A DNA stretch of 64,000 nt from SSC4 sp964443225 (GTDB lineage: Bacteria > Chloroflexota > Anaerolineae > SSC4 > Amarolineaceae). Made by a program: the position numbers and the translations under genes. Location: the NCBI GenBank assembly GCA_964443225.1, contig CAYUCC010000014.1, positions 1 through 64,000 of the forward strand, in the 5' to 3' direction. The notes under the pieces were generated by a model. That model saw nothing but the letters and a program-made list of their open reading frames with translations. It ran no database searches and was not told the DNA's origin. Shown one piece after another: positions 39,261-47,657 of the stretch. Position 1 is the stretch's first letter. The number at the start of each line of letters is the position of its first letter.

Positions 39261-40208
39261 TCACCACGTCTTCTCCCAGGCATATCCGCGATACGCCTCG
39301 GTGAAGCCCAGGCTGTCGTACAGCCGGTTGGCCGGTGTCATGTCACCCGTGTCGACGGTGACGTCGACCGCACCGCGCGCCCGCAGCCGCAGCAAGCCTT
39401 CCTGCATCAGAGCCTGCGCCAGCCCTTTGCGCTGGTGATTGGGATGCGTGCACACCGGCTCGAAGATGCCGCGCCGGTTGACGTCATCGTAAGGGACGGC
39501 CGCGTAGGCGGCAAACGTGCCGTCGGGTGCCACGGCGACCAGGTCCAGCTCCGGCGTGAAACAAGGTGCCAGCCGGCAGAAGTTCTGGTACTCCAGCGCA
39601 TTGTGGAAGGTGCGGCGAAACGCAGCGTTGAGCAGGTCGGCGATGCACTGGCAGTCGGCAAGATCGTCTGGATTGGTGGTGCGCATCGTATAGCCGGCAT
39701 ACACCTGCGGTTGGGCCAGCGGCTGCTGGCCCAACCGCAGGTGGCGGACCATGCCCCAATTTTCGGTTTTGACGAAGCCCCGCGCGGCAAGCAGGCGCTG
39801 GCGCAGAGCATCGTACTCCATGGTGTAGATTTCCAGGTGCATGCCGCCACCGTCGGGCTGTGGGGTGCCCAGGTTGGCCACTGCCCAGTCGATCATCTCA
39901 CCTTCGAGGTGGCGAAAATCGGGATGCACCTGCAAGTGTGCATCCCCTGCACTTTCGGACAGCACGCAGCCGACGAGCTCGCCGCCGCGCGTCTCCCACA
40001 GCTGTACGGGCCGCACCTGCAGGCGGTTGGCCACCAGGTCGGCGTTATAGAAACGTTTGCCGTCCAGGCGACGCATGTCCCAGTTGAAGCCGACCGGCGT
40101 GATCGGTACGGTCTGGACGAGCAGGTTGCGCAGGCGCCAGTAGTCCTGGTCGTCGCGCAGCGGGCGCGTCACAGCCTGTGCACCTGGGGTGGTTGTTTGC
40201 TCAAACAT
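39261..40208 (-). CDS. GNAT-family acetyltransferase, probably two-domain
   Basis: 315 residues. The C-terminal GNAT domain is clear: PVCTHPNHQRKGLAQALMQE is the acetyl-CoA pyrophosphate-binding motif, followed by VTVDTGDMTPANRLYDSLGF. The N-terminal half (VLSESAGDAHLQVHPDFR, then EGEMIDWAVANLG) looks like a second, decayed GNAT fold, giving the tandem architecture known in several bacterial acetyltransferases. The start at 40208 (MFEQTTTPG) has a GAGGA site upstream; the longer frame does not. Substrate unknown. It precedes the ZIP transporter gene in an operon. Confidence 0.82.
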   Translation of the reverse strand: MFEQTTTPGAQAVTRPLRDDQDYWRLRNLLVQTVPITPVGFNWDMRRLDGKRFYNADLVANRLQVRPVQLWETRGGELVGCVLSESAGDAHLQVHPDFRHLEGEMIDWAVANLGTPQPDGGGMHLEIYTMEYDALRQRLLAARGFVKTENWGMVRHLRLGQQPLAQPQVYAGYTMRTTNPDDLADCQCIADLLNAAFRRTFHNALEYQNFCRLAPCFTPELDLVAVAPDGTFAAYAAVPYDDVNRRGIFEPVCTHPNHQRKGLAQALMQEGLLRLRARGAVDVTVDTGDMTPANRLYDSLGFTEAYRGYAWEKTW

Positions 40209-40332
40209 GGTGAAAGTAATCCTCGTTCGCGATTCAGAGAAACATGCAACCAGCATGTCGATTCAACCAGATTATAGCCTGCACGTTGCCAACCGCAAAT
40301 GCGCACAGGTTGCGGCATTGTGGGGCATTTCC

Positions 40333-40365
40333 GGATATCTCGGATATCCCACATTCGGGTATAAT
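40333..40365 (+). promoter_or_regulatory. Possible promoter and operator of the lipoprotein gene
   Basis: TATAAT (40360-40365) lies about 78 bases before the lipoprotein start. Just upstream GGATATC-TCG-GATATCC (40333-40349) is a perfect 7-bp inverted repeat covering the -35 position, where no good hexamer is present; an activator site is possible. Confidence 0.4.
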
Positions 40366-40442
40366 GGATGGGTATCATGAGAAAGTCGTGCAGCCATCAG
40401 GTTGTGCGCATCATCCCTGGCCGAAAGGAAGGAACCACTGAA

Positions 40443-41132
40443 ATGATTCACCAGAAACGATCCGCACCGCTTACCCTCGTTGTCCTTGCGCTCGCATTGC
40501 TGCTCATGCTGTCGGGCTGCGGCTCATCCGCGCCGGAACCGGTGGCCGAGCCGCCTACCGCTACCGCAGTTCCGACGCCGGACCTGCCCGCAGGTTGGGT
40601 CAGACACCAGGGCGGCGACTTCAGCGTCGCGCTGCCTGAGGATTGGCAGATCAAGGAGTTCAGCCAGGGTGACAGCGAAGCGCTGTTTGCCGAGCTGCAG
40701 AAGACCAACCCCCAGATGGCTGAGGTCATCGGCAGCGCCGAACAGCTGCAAGGTGTGGCGCTGTGGGCCTTTGCGCCGCTCGCAGAAAACACCGACTTTG
40801 TCGACAACCTGAACATCCGCCGCACCCCGCTTGAAGGGCAGGAGGTGGGCGATCTGGAAGAGGTCACGGGCGTGCTGGTCGATCAATACCGTCAGTACAA
40901 CTTCGAGGATGTCTCAGCTGAGGCCGGCCTCGAGATTGGCGGCCACCCGGCGGCCTACGCGACCTACCGCATGCCGCTGGCCACCGCTGATGGCGGCCAG
41001 GTCATGATCCAGGGACACCAGTACCTCGTGGTGACCGATTCCGATTTCTGGATCTTGAGCTATTCTTTTGGGCCGGACAGCACAGCGGCGGATGTCCACG
41101 AGGAAAGTGGAAACTCGTTCGAGACCAACTGA
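40443..41132 (+). CDS. Lipoprotein of unknown function
   Basis: 229 residues. The N-terminal signal LVVLALALLLMLSGCGSS has a standard lipobox with cysteine at about residue 24, so the mature protein is membrane-anchored. A Pro/Thr-rich spacer (PTATAVPTPDLPAG) leads to a globular domain opening WVRHQGGDFSVALPEDWQIKE, a pattern common in surface lipoproteins that resemble PsbP/Mog1 folds. An AAGGAAGGA site precedes the ATG at 40443; earlier in-frame ATGs at 40368 and 40377 lack one. The stop is followed by a composite repeat region. Confidence 0.8.
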   Translation: MIHQKRSAPLTLVVLALALLLMLSGCGSSAPEPVAEPPTATAVPTPDLPAGWVRHQGGDFSVALPEDWQIKEFSQGDSEALFAELQKTNPQMAEVIGSAEQLQGVALWAFAPLAENTDFVDNLNIRRTPLEGQEVGDLEEVTGVLVDQYRQYNFEDVSAEAGLEIGGHPAAYATYRMPLATADGGQVMIQGHQYLVVTDSDFWILSYSFGPDSTAADVHEESGNSFETN

Positions 41133-41157
41133 GGTCTGGTCTTTCGTCATTCAGCGA

Positions 41158-41454
41158 AGGGCTTATAAAGGAATTGCTTCCACAAAGCTGCCCGTAAGGC
41201 CAGTGGCCCCATGTTTTCTACAGAAAACTTGGCAACGAGGAGTGCCGCACGCCCACGTGCGGCACGGCCTCTCCACGAAGGCGGGTCCGCACCTGGGGGT
41301 GCGGACTCCTCAATACCGGGGAGTTACTTAAAGCCTATCCGAATAACTGCCTCCAGGCGCCTTATTGAGGCAAATATCCGGTTATTCGGATAGGCTCTAA
41401 GTAGATGGCCGGAATTCGCCGCAAATTACGATAAGCTATTCTGTTACAAGCCCT
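41158..41454 (+). repeat. Family A element interrupted by other repeats, including a family B copy
   Basis: Left arm AGGGCTTATAAAGGAATTGC (from 41158) and right arm AAGCTATTCTGTTACAAGCC (from 41433) are the two ends of one diverged family A element, whose centre ATGGCCGGAATTCGCCGCAA is intact at 41404-41423. Some 220 bases of foreign sequence sit between the left arm and this centre: two GC hairpins of the GCGGCAC type (41239-41313) and a complete family B element (41332-41396). This region fills the gap between the lipoprotein and DUF362 genes; no gene is present. Confidence 0.82.
41332..41396. repeat. Family B palindromic element nested in family A
   Basis: AGCCTATCCGAATAAC (41332-41347) and its exact complement (41381-41396). 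The centre CTCCAGGCGCCTTATTGAGG resembles the centre of the 6986-7052 copy. Confidence 0.85.
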
Positions 41455-41477
41455 AACAATCCGTTCGAGGAGTCACG

Positions 41478-42644
41478 ATGGCAAGTACAGTTTTTTATGG
41501 TTCACCCCGGCAGTCCCGGTTGGATGCCAAAGAATCGCTGCCGGCCAAGCTCGACCTGATCCTGGAGCAGCTGAACGTGCGCGAGCGCGTCAAGGATGAA
41601 ACGGTCGCGATCAAAATCCATTCCGGCAACAACCTGGGCTATTCGACAGTCCATCCGCTGTTTGTACGCCGGCTGGTGAAGGCGGTCGTGGATGGCGGTG
41701 GGCGTCCTTTCATCACCGATGTCGATTGGGACGTGCGCGGCGCCGAATCACGCGGGTACACCGCCGAGGTGATTGGCTGCCCCATCTACCCTTCCGCCGG
41801 GTTGGGTGAGCGCTACCGGTACACCCACACCGAGCATCCCTACAAGTCGATCAAGGAATGGCACGTGGCGGGCATGATCGAGGATGCCAGCTTCCTGATC
41901 AACTTCGCCCACGCCAAGGGCCACCCCAGCTGTGGCTACGGCGGCGCGATCAAAAATCTGGCGCTGGGCTGCATGACCGGCCCCACGCGCGGTGCGATGC
42001 ACGACGTCATGCATCACGATCCCTACTGGTTCCCGGCGTTCTGCCCCGATCCGGCGACAGTCCAGGCTATCGTGGCGGCGTGCCCGCACAACGGCATGGT
42101 GGAGGACCGCCATCACCCGGGCAACATCCATATGCATTTCGAGGAGTGCAACCAATGCGGCCGCTGCCTCCAGGTGGCGCCCGCCGGCAGCCTGAAGATC
42201 GACGCCGTAAACTTCCATGCCTTTCAGGAGGCCTGCGCGATCAGCACCCAGGTCACCCTTTCCACCTTTGCCCCAGGGAAATACACGCACCTGGTGCTGG
42301 CCACGCACATGACCCCGGTCTGTGACTGTTTTGGCTTCACCAGCATGCCGATCTTGCCCGATGCGGGCATCTTCGGCTCCGACGACATCATCGCCCTGGA
42401 CACGGCGGTGCTGGATATGATCGCCACGACCCAGCTGATCGAGGAGAACCTGCCCGCCAGCTTCGAGGTTCACACGCGCGAAGGACATCCCCTGCGCTGG
42501 CTCCATGGGCCGTTGAAGGATCCCTACGTGGCCCCCACGTATGGAGAGCAGTTGGGTCTTGGCTCGCGTACGTACGAGCTGGTGGATGTCCTGCCGGTCG
42601 AGAAGCCGCTCTATTCCGAGGCGGTCTACATCCCGGCCAGGTAA
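41478..42644 (+). CDS. DUF362-family protein with a cysteine cluster
   Basis: 388 residues. It opens MASTVFYGSPRQSRL and carries the DUF362 features KIHSGNNLGYSTVHP, FITDVDWDVRG, NFAHAKGHPSCGYGGAIKNL and a C-terminal half with CNQCGRCLQVAP. DUF362 proteins often fuse to 4Fe-4S ferredoxin domains; here only one CxxCxxC group plus scattered cysteines (PVCDCFG) is present, so a single or atypical cluster is likely. Function unknown, probably redox-linked. A GAGGAG site precedes the ATG. It converges with the molybdenum hydroxylase operon. Confidence 0.87.
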   Translation: MASTVFYGSPRQSRLDAKESLPAKLDLILEQLNVRERVKDETVAIKIHSGNNLGYSTVHPLFVRRLVKAVVDGGGRPFITDVDWDVRGAESRGYTAEVIGCPIYPSAGLGERYRYTHTEHPYKSIKEWHVAGMIEDASFLINFAHAKGHPSCGYGGAIKNLALGCMTGPTRGAMHDVMHHDPYWFPAFCPDPATVQAIVAACPHNGMVEDRHHPGNIHMHFEECNQCGRCLQVAPAGSLKIDAVNFHAFQEACAISTQVTLSTFAPGKYTHLVLATHMTPVCDCFGFTSMPILPDAGIFGSDDIIALDTAVLDMIATTQLIEENLPASFEVHTREGHPLRWLHGPLKDPYVAPTYGEQLGLGSRTYELVDVLPVEKPLYSEAVYIPAR

Positions 42645-42667
42645 AAAGCCGCTTTGGTGCTGCCTCA

Positions 42668-42736
42668 CGCGAAGCCGCGCACACGCGAAAGGGATGGTTT
42701 CTGGCCATCGTCGTTTCGTCTCTGCGCGGCTTTGCG
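42668..42736. terminator. Long imperfect hairpin between convergent genes
   Basis: CGCGAAGCCGCGCA (42668-42681) pairs with TGCGCGGCTTTGCG (42723-42736) with one mismatch, and inner blocks CGAAA/TTTCG and GGATGG/CCATCG add to the stem. It lies between the DUF362 stop and the end of the iorB-like gene and may terminate both messages, though no T run follows. Confidence 0.5.
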
Positions 42737-42763
42737 TATACGCTGCGAGCAGTCTTCGAGCGG

Positions 42764-44950
42764 TCAGGCCAGCACCAGCGGCAGCCGGCGCAGCCGTTGA
42801 CCCGTGACAGCAAACACGGCGTTTGCCACGGCTGGCGCGACCGGTCCCAGAGGCGGTTCGCCAATGCCGCTGGGAGTGCTTGCACCTTGCAGCAGCACTA
42901 CCTCGATTTCAGGCGCAGCCGAGAGCGGCAGGATACGGTAGGCGCCGAAGTTGGCCGGATTGAGCACACCGTCCGCGACGGTCGTCTCCTCCAGCAGGGC
43001 CGAGCTGATCCCCATGATCACGTTGCCCTCCACCTGCGCCGTCACCCCGTCGGGATTGATGATCAGGCCCGGATCGACAACTGCGGTGACCTTGTGCACA
43101 CGAATCTGGCCGCCCTCGATCGAGACCTCGGCAATGTTGGCCACCACCGTGCCGTAGTCGATGCAGCAGGCGACACCGCGACCCCGGCCGGCGGGCACCG
43201 GCGTGTTCCAGCCCGCCCGGTCGGCCGCGGTCAGCAGCGCGGTCTGCAAACGCAGGCCGACGTTACCTTCTGGCAGGTGGCGCAGGCGCAGCTCGATAGG
43301 GTCGACCCCGGCCGCCACGGCGACCTCATCCATGAAGCATTCGATGGCGAAGGTGTTGGGCAGCAGACCCAGGCCGCGCCACCACCCGGTTAGGAAAGGC
43401 AGCTGGGCCACCCAGGTGATCGTCTCACGGTTGGTGACGCCGTACATGATGCGCCCACCGCGCCAGGCGCCGAAATCGTGCCCAAGGATGGTGCCGGCGA
43501 TGGCCGGCAGGAAGGGCAGCGCAACCTTGCCGCTGGCCTGTTCGTGGACGAGCGCGTCGATGCGCCCATCCACAGCCAGGCTGGCGCGCAGGACATGGTG
43601 CGTCGGCGGGCGTACGAAGCTGTTGCGGAAATCCTCCGGCCGGCTCCAGACCAGGTGCACCGGCCGGCCCACGGCCCGCGAGAGACGGGCGGCTTCGACC
43701 GCGGCCCGCGTCTCGACCTTGTGCCCCAGGCCGGCACCGACGTAAGCCTGGTGAACCACCACCGCCTTCTCATCCAGGCCCACCGCCTGGGCGACGTCGC
43801 CGCGCACCATCACCGCCGCCTGGGTAGAGGTGTAGATCTCGGCGGCGTCCGCCTTGACGTCGGCCACCGCTGTCATCGGCTCAAAATGGGCGTGGTAGAC
43901 CATGGGCACGCGGTACTCGGCCTCGACCGATGCGGTGCCGCGCAGATGGTTGCGCACGCGGCCCTCTTTTTGGATGGTGACACCGCCCGTGCCGCCGGCG
44001 GTGACCGCTGCTTCGACCTCGGCCTGCGTCCAAAGATGGCCAGGGTCCCACTCCAGGTCCAGTGCTTCCAGGGCGGCATAGGCCTGTGCGCGGCTCTCGG
44101 CCACCACGCCGGCGAAATCGTGCTGGGTATCGATCACGACCGATACCACCCCTGGCAGCGAACCGGCCTGGCCTGGGGCGGCGCGCGTGAGTTTGCCCTC
44201 CACGGTCGGCGAGTGTGCCACCGCCCCATACAGCATGCCGGGCAGGCGCACGTCGATGCCGTAGACGGCCTGGCCGAGCACCTTGGCCCGCAGGTCGACG
44301 CGCGGCATGGGCTGGCCGATGTAGCGCAGCTCGGCTGCGGCCTTGAGCGGTGCAGGCTGTTCGGGCACGGTCAGCGTCCCGGCCGCAGCAACGATCTCGC
44401 CGTAGGCAAGGCGCACGGTTGGCTCGGCCTTGACGAAGACGTAACCCTGCTCGGCCGCCGTATCGGCCACGGACCGGCCCAGCTGACGCGCCCCTTCCTG
44501 GTGCAGGATCTGGCGCACCGTGGCCCCGGCCTGGCGCAGCGTCAGGTAGAGCGAAGAGACCGAGTTGCTGGCGCTGGTGCCAATGGGGTCATCCAGGCCC
44601 TGCCCGGTGGGTGCGTGCACCACCTCCAGCTGCGCCCAGGCGGCCTCCAGCTCATCGGCGGCGGCCTGGGCCAGGGCGGTGTGCACCCCCTGCCCCATCT
44701 CGACCTTGGGCAGAAAGAGGCGGACGCGGTTGTCGGGCAGGATCTCGAACCAGGCGGTGGGAATGGCGTCGATGCCCATCGGTGGACCGCCCCCTGAATC
44801 CAGGAATTCGGCAACCTGCAGGCGGGCAAAGGGCACGCCAACGATCCCCAGCCCGACGCAGGCGGCTGCGCCCCCGACGCCGGCAAATACCAGGAACTGG
44901 CGGCGGCTGATGGCGCGCGGCTTCTTTTCGGTATCGATTGGCTCGCTCAT
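42764..44950 (-). CDS. Molybdopterin-binding subunit of a xanthine dehydrogenase-family enzyme (IorB-like)
   Basis: 728 residues, the length of isoquinoline 1-oxidoreductase beta subunits. A Tat signal is present at about residues 15-45: AISRRQFLVFAGVGGAAACV. Molybdenum-cofactor motifs follow: KVEMGQGVHTALAQ, AYVGAGLGHKVE, WWRGLGLLPNTFAIE, and near the C-terminus GIGEPPLGPVAPAVANAVF, whose glutamate is the catalytic base of the family. It should hydroxylate a carbon next to nitrogen or oxidise an aldehyde, outside the membrane; the substrate is unknown. The start is coupled to the 2Fe-2S subunit gene by ATGA (44947-44950), with an AGGAGG site. Confidence 0.9.
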   Translation of the reverse strand: MSEPIDTEKKPRAISRRQFLVFAGVGGAAACVGLGIVGVPFARLQVAEFLDSGGGPPMGIDAIPTAWFEILPDNRVRLFLPKVEMGQGVHTALAQAAADELEAAWAQLEVVHAPTGQGLDDPIGTSASNSVSSLYLTLRQAGATVRQILHQEGARQLGRSVADTAAEQGYVFVKAEPTVRLAYGEIVAAAGTLTVPEQPAPLKAAAELRYIGQPMPRVDLRAKVLGQAVYGIDVRLPGMLYGAVAHSPTVEGKLTRAAPGQAGSLPGVVSVVIDTQHDFAGVVAESRAQAYAALEALDLEWDPGHLWTQAEVEAAVTAGGTGGVTIQKEGRVRNHLRGTASVEAEYRVPMVYHAHFEPMTAVADVKADAAEIYTSTQAAVMVRGDVAQAVGLDEKAVVVHQAYVGAGLGHKVETRAAVEAARLSRAVGRPVHLVWSRPEDFRNSFVRPPTHHVLRASLAVDGRIDALVHEQASGKVALPFLPAIAGTILGHDFGAWRGGRIMYGVTNRETITWVAQLPFLTGWWRGLGLLPNTFAIECFMDEVAVAAGVDPIELRLRHLPEGNVGLRLQTALLTAADRAGWNTPVPAGRGRGVACCIDYGTVVANIAEVSIEGGQIRVHKVTAVVDPGLIINPDGVTAQVEGNVIMGISSALLEETTVADGVLNPANFGAYRILPLSAAPEIEVVLLQGASTPSGIGEPPLGPVAPAVANAVFAVTGQRLRRLPLVLA

Positions 44951-45441
44951 AGCCCACCCTCCTGTGCTGCGATCGCAGCCGCGCGCGCCACGGCCCGCTT
45001 GATGCGCACGTGGGCGCCGCAGCGGCACAGCACGCGGTCCATGCCGGCAATGATCTCAGCCTCGCTGGGCCGGGGATTGCTGCGCAGCAGTGCCACGGCC
45101 GTCAGCATCTGGCCGGTCATGCAGTAACCGCACTGGTGGACCTGCTCCTCCTCGAACGCCTGCTGCACCGGGTGCAGGACTGGTGCGCCATCGGGGCCGG
45201 TGCGGGCCAGCCCTTCCAGGGTCAGAATCGGTTTGTTTCCCACGGCTGAGAGCGGGGTGATGCAGGTGCGGGTGGGCTGGCCGGCCAGCAGGACCGTGCA
45301 CGAGCCACACATCCCGACCCCGCAGCCGAACTTGGTGCCGGTCAGGCCCAGCTCGTCGCGCAGCACCCAGAGCAGGGTGCGGCTGTTGGGTGCGTCGGCC
45401 ACGGTGTAGACCTGGCCGTTGATCGATAGATTCATAGTCAT
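44947..45441 (-). CDS. 2Fe-2S subunit of the molybdenum hydroxylase (IorA-like)
   Basis: 164 residues. The plant-type cluster motif is CGVGMCGSCTVLLAG with the fourth cysteine in TRTCITPL; the second cluster has HQCGYCMTGQ and VLCRCGAHVRI. This is the standard alpha subunit that moves electrons from the molybdenum site. It has no export signal, so it probably crosses the membrane bound to the Tat-exported large subunit. The ATG at 45441 shares a base with the stop of the upstream membrane protein (TGATG); ATG 45435 two codons later is also possible. Confidence 0.93.
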   Translation of the reverse strand: MTMNLSINGQVYTVADAPNSRTLLWVLRDELGLTGTKFGCGVGMCGSCTVLLAGQPTRTCITPLSAVGNKPILTLEGLARTGPDGAPVLHPVQQAFEEEQVHQCGYCMTGQMLTAVALLRSNPRPSEAEIIAGMDRVLCRCGAHVRIKRAVARAAAIAAQEGGL

Positions 45442-46496
45442 CACCCTGCCGCGCCGCCGGCCGTGGAGGGTTCGCCCTTGGGGCCGCGCAGTTTGCCGTA
45501 CACCCACAGGCCACCGCCGAAGATCAGCGCCAGCACGACGACGCCCAGGTAGAGGATGGCCGGCACGCGCACGATCTCGTTGAGCCGGTCCCAGCCGACC
45601 TGGCTGTAGACCAGCGTCACGCCGCCGATGTAGAGACCCAGGATCACCCATTTGTGCCACAGCTTCAGCCCCAGCCCGTACATCTGGGTAATGACGAACA
45701 TGCCGGCGAAGCCGAAGAGGAACATGGGCCACAGGCCATTGCCCTGCATCACTGCGACCAGCGTGCCGTGGATCAGCACGGTGAACTCCATGAACAGCGT
45801 CCACCAGCGGTTGATGTGGACGCGGGTGAAGAACAGGCTGCCCTGCAACAGCAGCAGGAACATGTAGAGGAAGCCGATCAGGTGGGCGCTGGGGTTGACC
45901 ATCGGGTGATACCAGAAGGTGTAGATGGTCGCCCAGGCGAAGAAATAGCCGTGGTACTTGCGGGCGAAGCGGATGATCTCCTGCTTGATGGGCAGCTTCT
46001 TGCCGAAGAACATGCCGCGCCGGTTGTTCTCCATCAACAGCACCCAGACCAGCAGCACGATCACCGATCCCTGCGAGCTAAAGATGCTCACATCCTGGGC
46101 CAGGCCATCGTAGAAGAGGTGGGTCTGGACGAAATGCAGGAAGATGAATAGAGCAGAGGCGGCCAGGGCCCAGACGTTGACTTTGTGCAGGCCGGTTGTG
46201 TAGCGCAGTTGTTTCTTCTGCGCGTACCAGATCAGCCCCCACATCGTGAACTGGTGTGCCAGATAGAGGATCCACACCGAGGCGCGCGTGATCCAGGTCG
46301 GCTCGGGCAGTTTCCAGTAATACCAGGTGTAGCCCGTATCGGGCAGTAGGGGGACGCTGTTCAGCCGCTCGCCGGCCAGCCAGATGATGGCAGTGAAGAT
46401 GAAGCTGAAGGCAATGCCGGCCCACAAGGCAATCAGGTCTTTGCGGCGGGGTTTCGGCGGCTGGGAGGAGGTCATGGATGGGGATGCAGTGGCCAT
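45441..46496 (-). CDS. Polytopic membrane protein co-encoded with the molybdenum hydroxylase
   Basis: 351 residues with about ten helices, family not recognised. Histidines occur within or at helix ends (LAHQFTMWGLI, FLHFVQTHLFYDG, FWYHPMVNPSAHLIGF, VHINRW, LIHGTLVAVM), so binding of haem b is conceivable. It is first in the operon and coupled to the IorA-like gene through TGATG at its stop. The arrangement suggests a membrane anchor or electron acceptor that passes electrons from the exported hydroxylase into the respiratory chain; this is inference. The start at 46496 has GGAG ten bases upstream. Confidence 0.75.
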   Translation of the reverse strand: MATASPSMTSSQPPKPRRKDLIALWAGIAFSFIFTAIIWLAGERLNSVPLLPDTGYTWYYWKLPEPTWITRASVWILYLAHQFTMWGLIWYAQKKQLRYTTGLHKVNVWALAASALFIFLHFVQTHLFYDGLAQDVSIFSSQGSVIVLLVWVLLMENNRRGMFFGKKLPIKQEIIRFARKYHGYFFAWATIYTFWYHPMVNPSAHLIGFLYMFLLLLQGSLFFTRVHINRWWTLFMEFTVLIHGTLVAVMQGNGLWPMFLFGFAGMFVITQMYGLGLKLWHKWVILGLYIGGVTLVYSQVGWDRLNEIVRVPAILYLGVVVLALIFGGGLWVYGKLRGPKGEPSTAGGAAG

Positions 46497-46590
46497 AGGT
46501 GCATTTCTCCAACATAGGGCTGCGAACTGGGGGGGACGATATGGAGACATTATACCATAGGGCCGGCAATTCAGCGGCATCGGTACCAGG

Positions 46591-46725
46591 AATTCCAAAT
46601 GTAGCCAACCATCTTAACCGCAAAGAGCACACAGGACGCAAAGAATCGCTTGTTTGATTGCTTGCGTGCCGCAGCTTTGTGTCCTATGCGCTCCATGTGG
46701 TTAACCCTGGGCTACATTTGGAATT
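46591..46725. repeat. Large imperfect inverted repeat
   Basis: AATTCCAAATGTAGCC (46591-46606) and its exact complement (46710-46725) bound a region whose arms remain similar inwards (TTAACC, GAGC, GGAC, CAAAG blocks match on both sides). The element is about 135 bp and directly precedes a truncated gene. Confidence 0.8.
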
Positions 46726-46743
46726 GCAGCGTCGGGCGGCCGG

Positions 46744-47103
46744 ATGAGCACATCAATGGGGTATCCGGAATTGTTGCTGGCCCAGGCACGCCAGTTGGCT
46801 GACGGAGGATGGGAGGTGCGGGCCGGTATGCCACGCGTGGCAGGCCGGGGTGAAATGACCCACCCCGGCCTGTACAACGTCAACCTGGAACTGGCGGAAG
46901 GTCAGCGCTCGACCTTCCGCACTGGCAGCCAGCAGCTGGACTACCTGTTCGTTTCCCAGGCTCTGCGCGGCCACCTGACCGCCGTGCACATCGAGCGGCG
47001 CGGCATTTACACCAAAACCAAGTGGCCGCACTATCCCGAAGTTACCAGCACGCGCACCCAGGCGTCGGACCATGGGGCTGTGGTGGCAGATTTTAGTTTG
47101 TGA
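46744..47103 (+). pseudogene. C-terminal fragment of an endonuclease/exonuclease/phosphatase family protein
   Basis: An open frame of 119 residues. The last 65 residues (QQLDYLFVSQALRGHL, and the final ASDHGAVVADFSL) are the typical end of the metal-dependent EEP fold, including the SDH catalytic motif. The rest of the fold, about 150-200 residues containing the N-terminal metal ligands, is absent. The large inverted repeat ending at 46725 sits where that part should be. The ATG at 46744 has no ribosome-binding site, so a functional product is unlikely. Confidence 0.7.
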
Positions 47104-47119
47104 TTGTAGTGCGATCCTT

Positions 47120-47283
47120 TTTTGCCACACCAGGAGTCCGTCCGGCTGCGCCGTTTGCTGCGTGATTTTCGCATACCGATCGATGTGGTGGTGGTGGGTG
47201 AAGGATTTGCCAACCGTTATTGGGATATTCCTGGCAGCGTGTTGTATCCCGCGTTTAGGGAAGGTAAGGTTCTCTATGGCTGA
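47120..47283 (+). pseudogene. Remnant of an MNT-type nucleotidyltransferase
   Basis: The frame with the TGA at 47281 reads ESVRLRRLLRDFRIPIDVVV, then WDIPGSVLYPAFREGKVLYG. This is the C-terminal third of the small nucleotidyltransferases that partner HEPN proteins. The catalytic GSxARG...SDxD part is missing and there is no start codon. The final codons overlap the ATG of the HEPN remnant by eight bases, the usual arrangement for these pairs. Confidence 0.65.
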
Positions 47284-47657
47284 CGATCAGGAAGCTCGTC
47301 CAGGATCTGGCTCGTTTGATGATCCGCAGGGCACGCCAGGATCTTGCTTTCGTGGAGAACCTGGTTGAATCAATGGTCATTGCAGACGAAATCTTCGGCT
47401 TTGATGTTCAGCAAGCGATCGAGAAGGCACTAAAAGCGACACTAACGCGCTTTGGCAGACCCTATGCCTTTACGCACGACCTATCGATACTGTACGAAGA
47501 GGTCGAAGACCTGGGTATCGAACTGCCAGCCACCTTGGAGCAAGGGGAGCGCATGACCTCGTTCGACGAGGGCGGTTTTTTGTGGATCGCTAACGCACTG
47601 CGCGAGCCTGGCGTACGATCTCGGCCAGCTGGCCGAGGTGTGCGTGATCGTGTCTGA
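47276..47657 (+). pseudogene. Frameshifted HEPN-domain protein
   Basis: ATG 47276 reads MADD and then leaves frame. Skipping one base at 47288 restores RKLVQDLARLMIRRARQDL and continues through FGFDVQQAIEKALKATLTRF and YAFTHDLSILYEEVEDLG, the helical HEPN fold with its QxxxEKALKA and HDL motifs. The body ends at about 47610 (FLWIANALREP), after which the frame runs antisense through the DinB-like gene. So the gene carries both a frameshift and a truncated end. Together with the preceding remnant it is a dead nucleotidyltransferase-HEPN pair. Confidence 0.72.

Noticed and set aside
43478..44797. A 439-codon plus-strand frame opposite the molybdenum hydroxylase large subunit
   Set aside because: No recognisable motif; the minus strand encodes a complete IorB-like protein.
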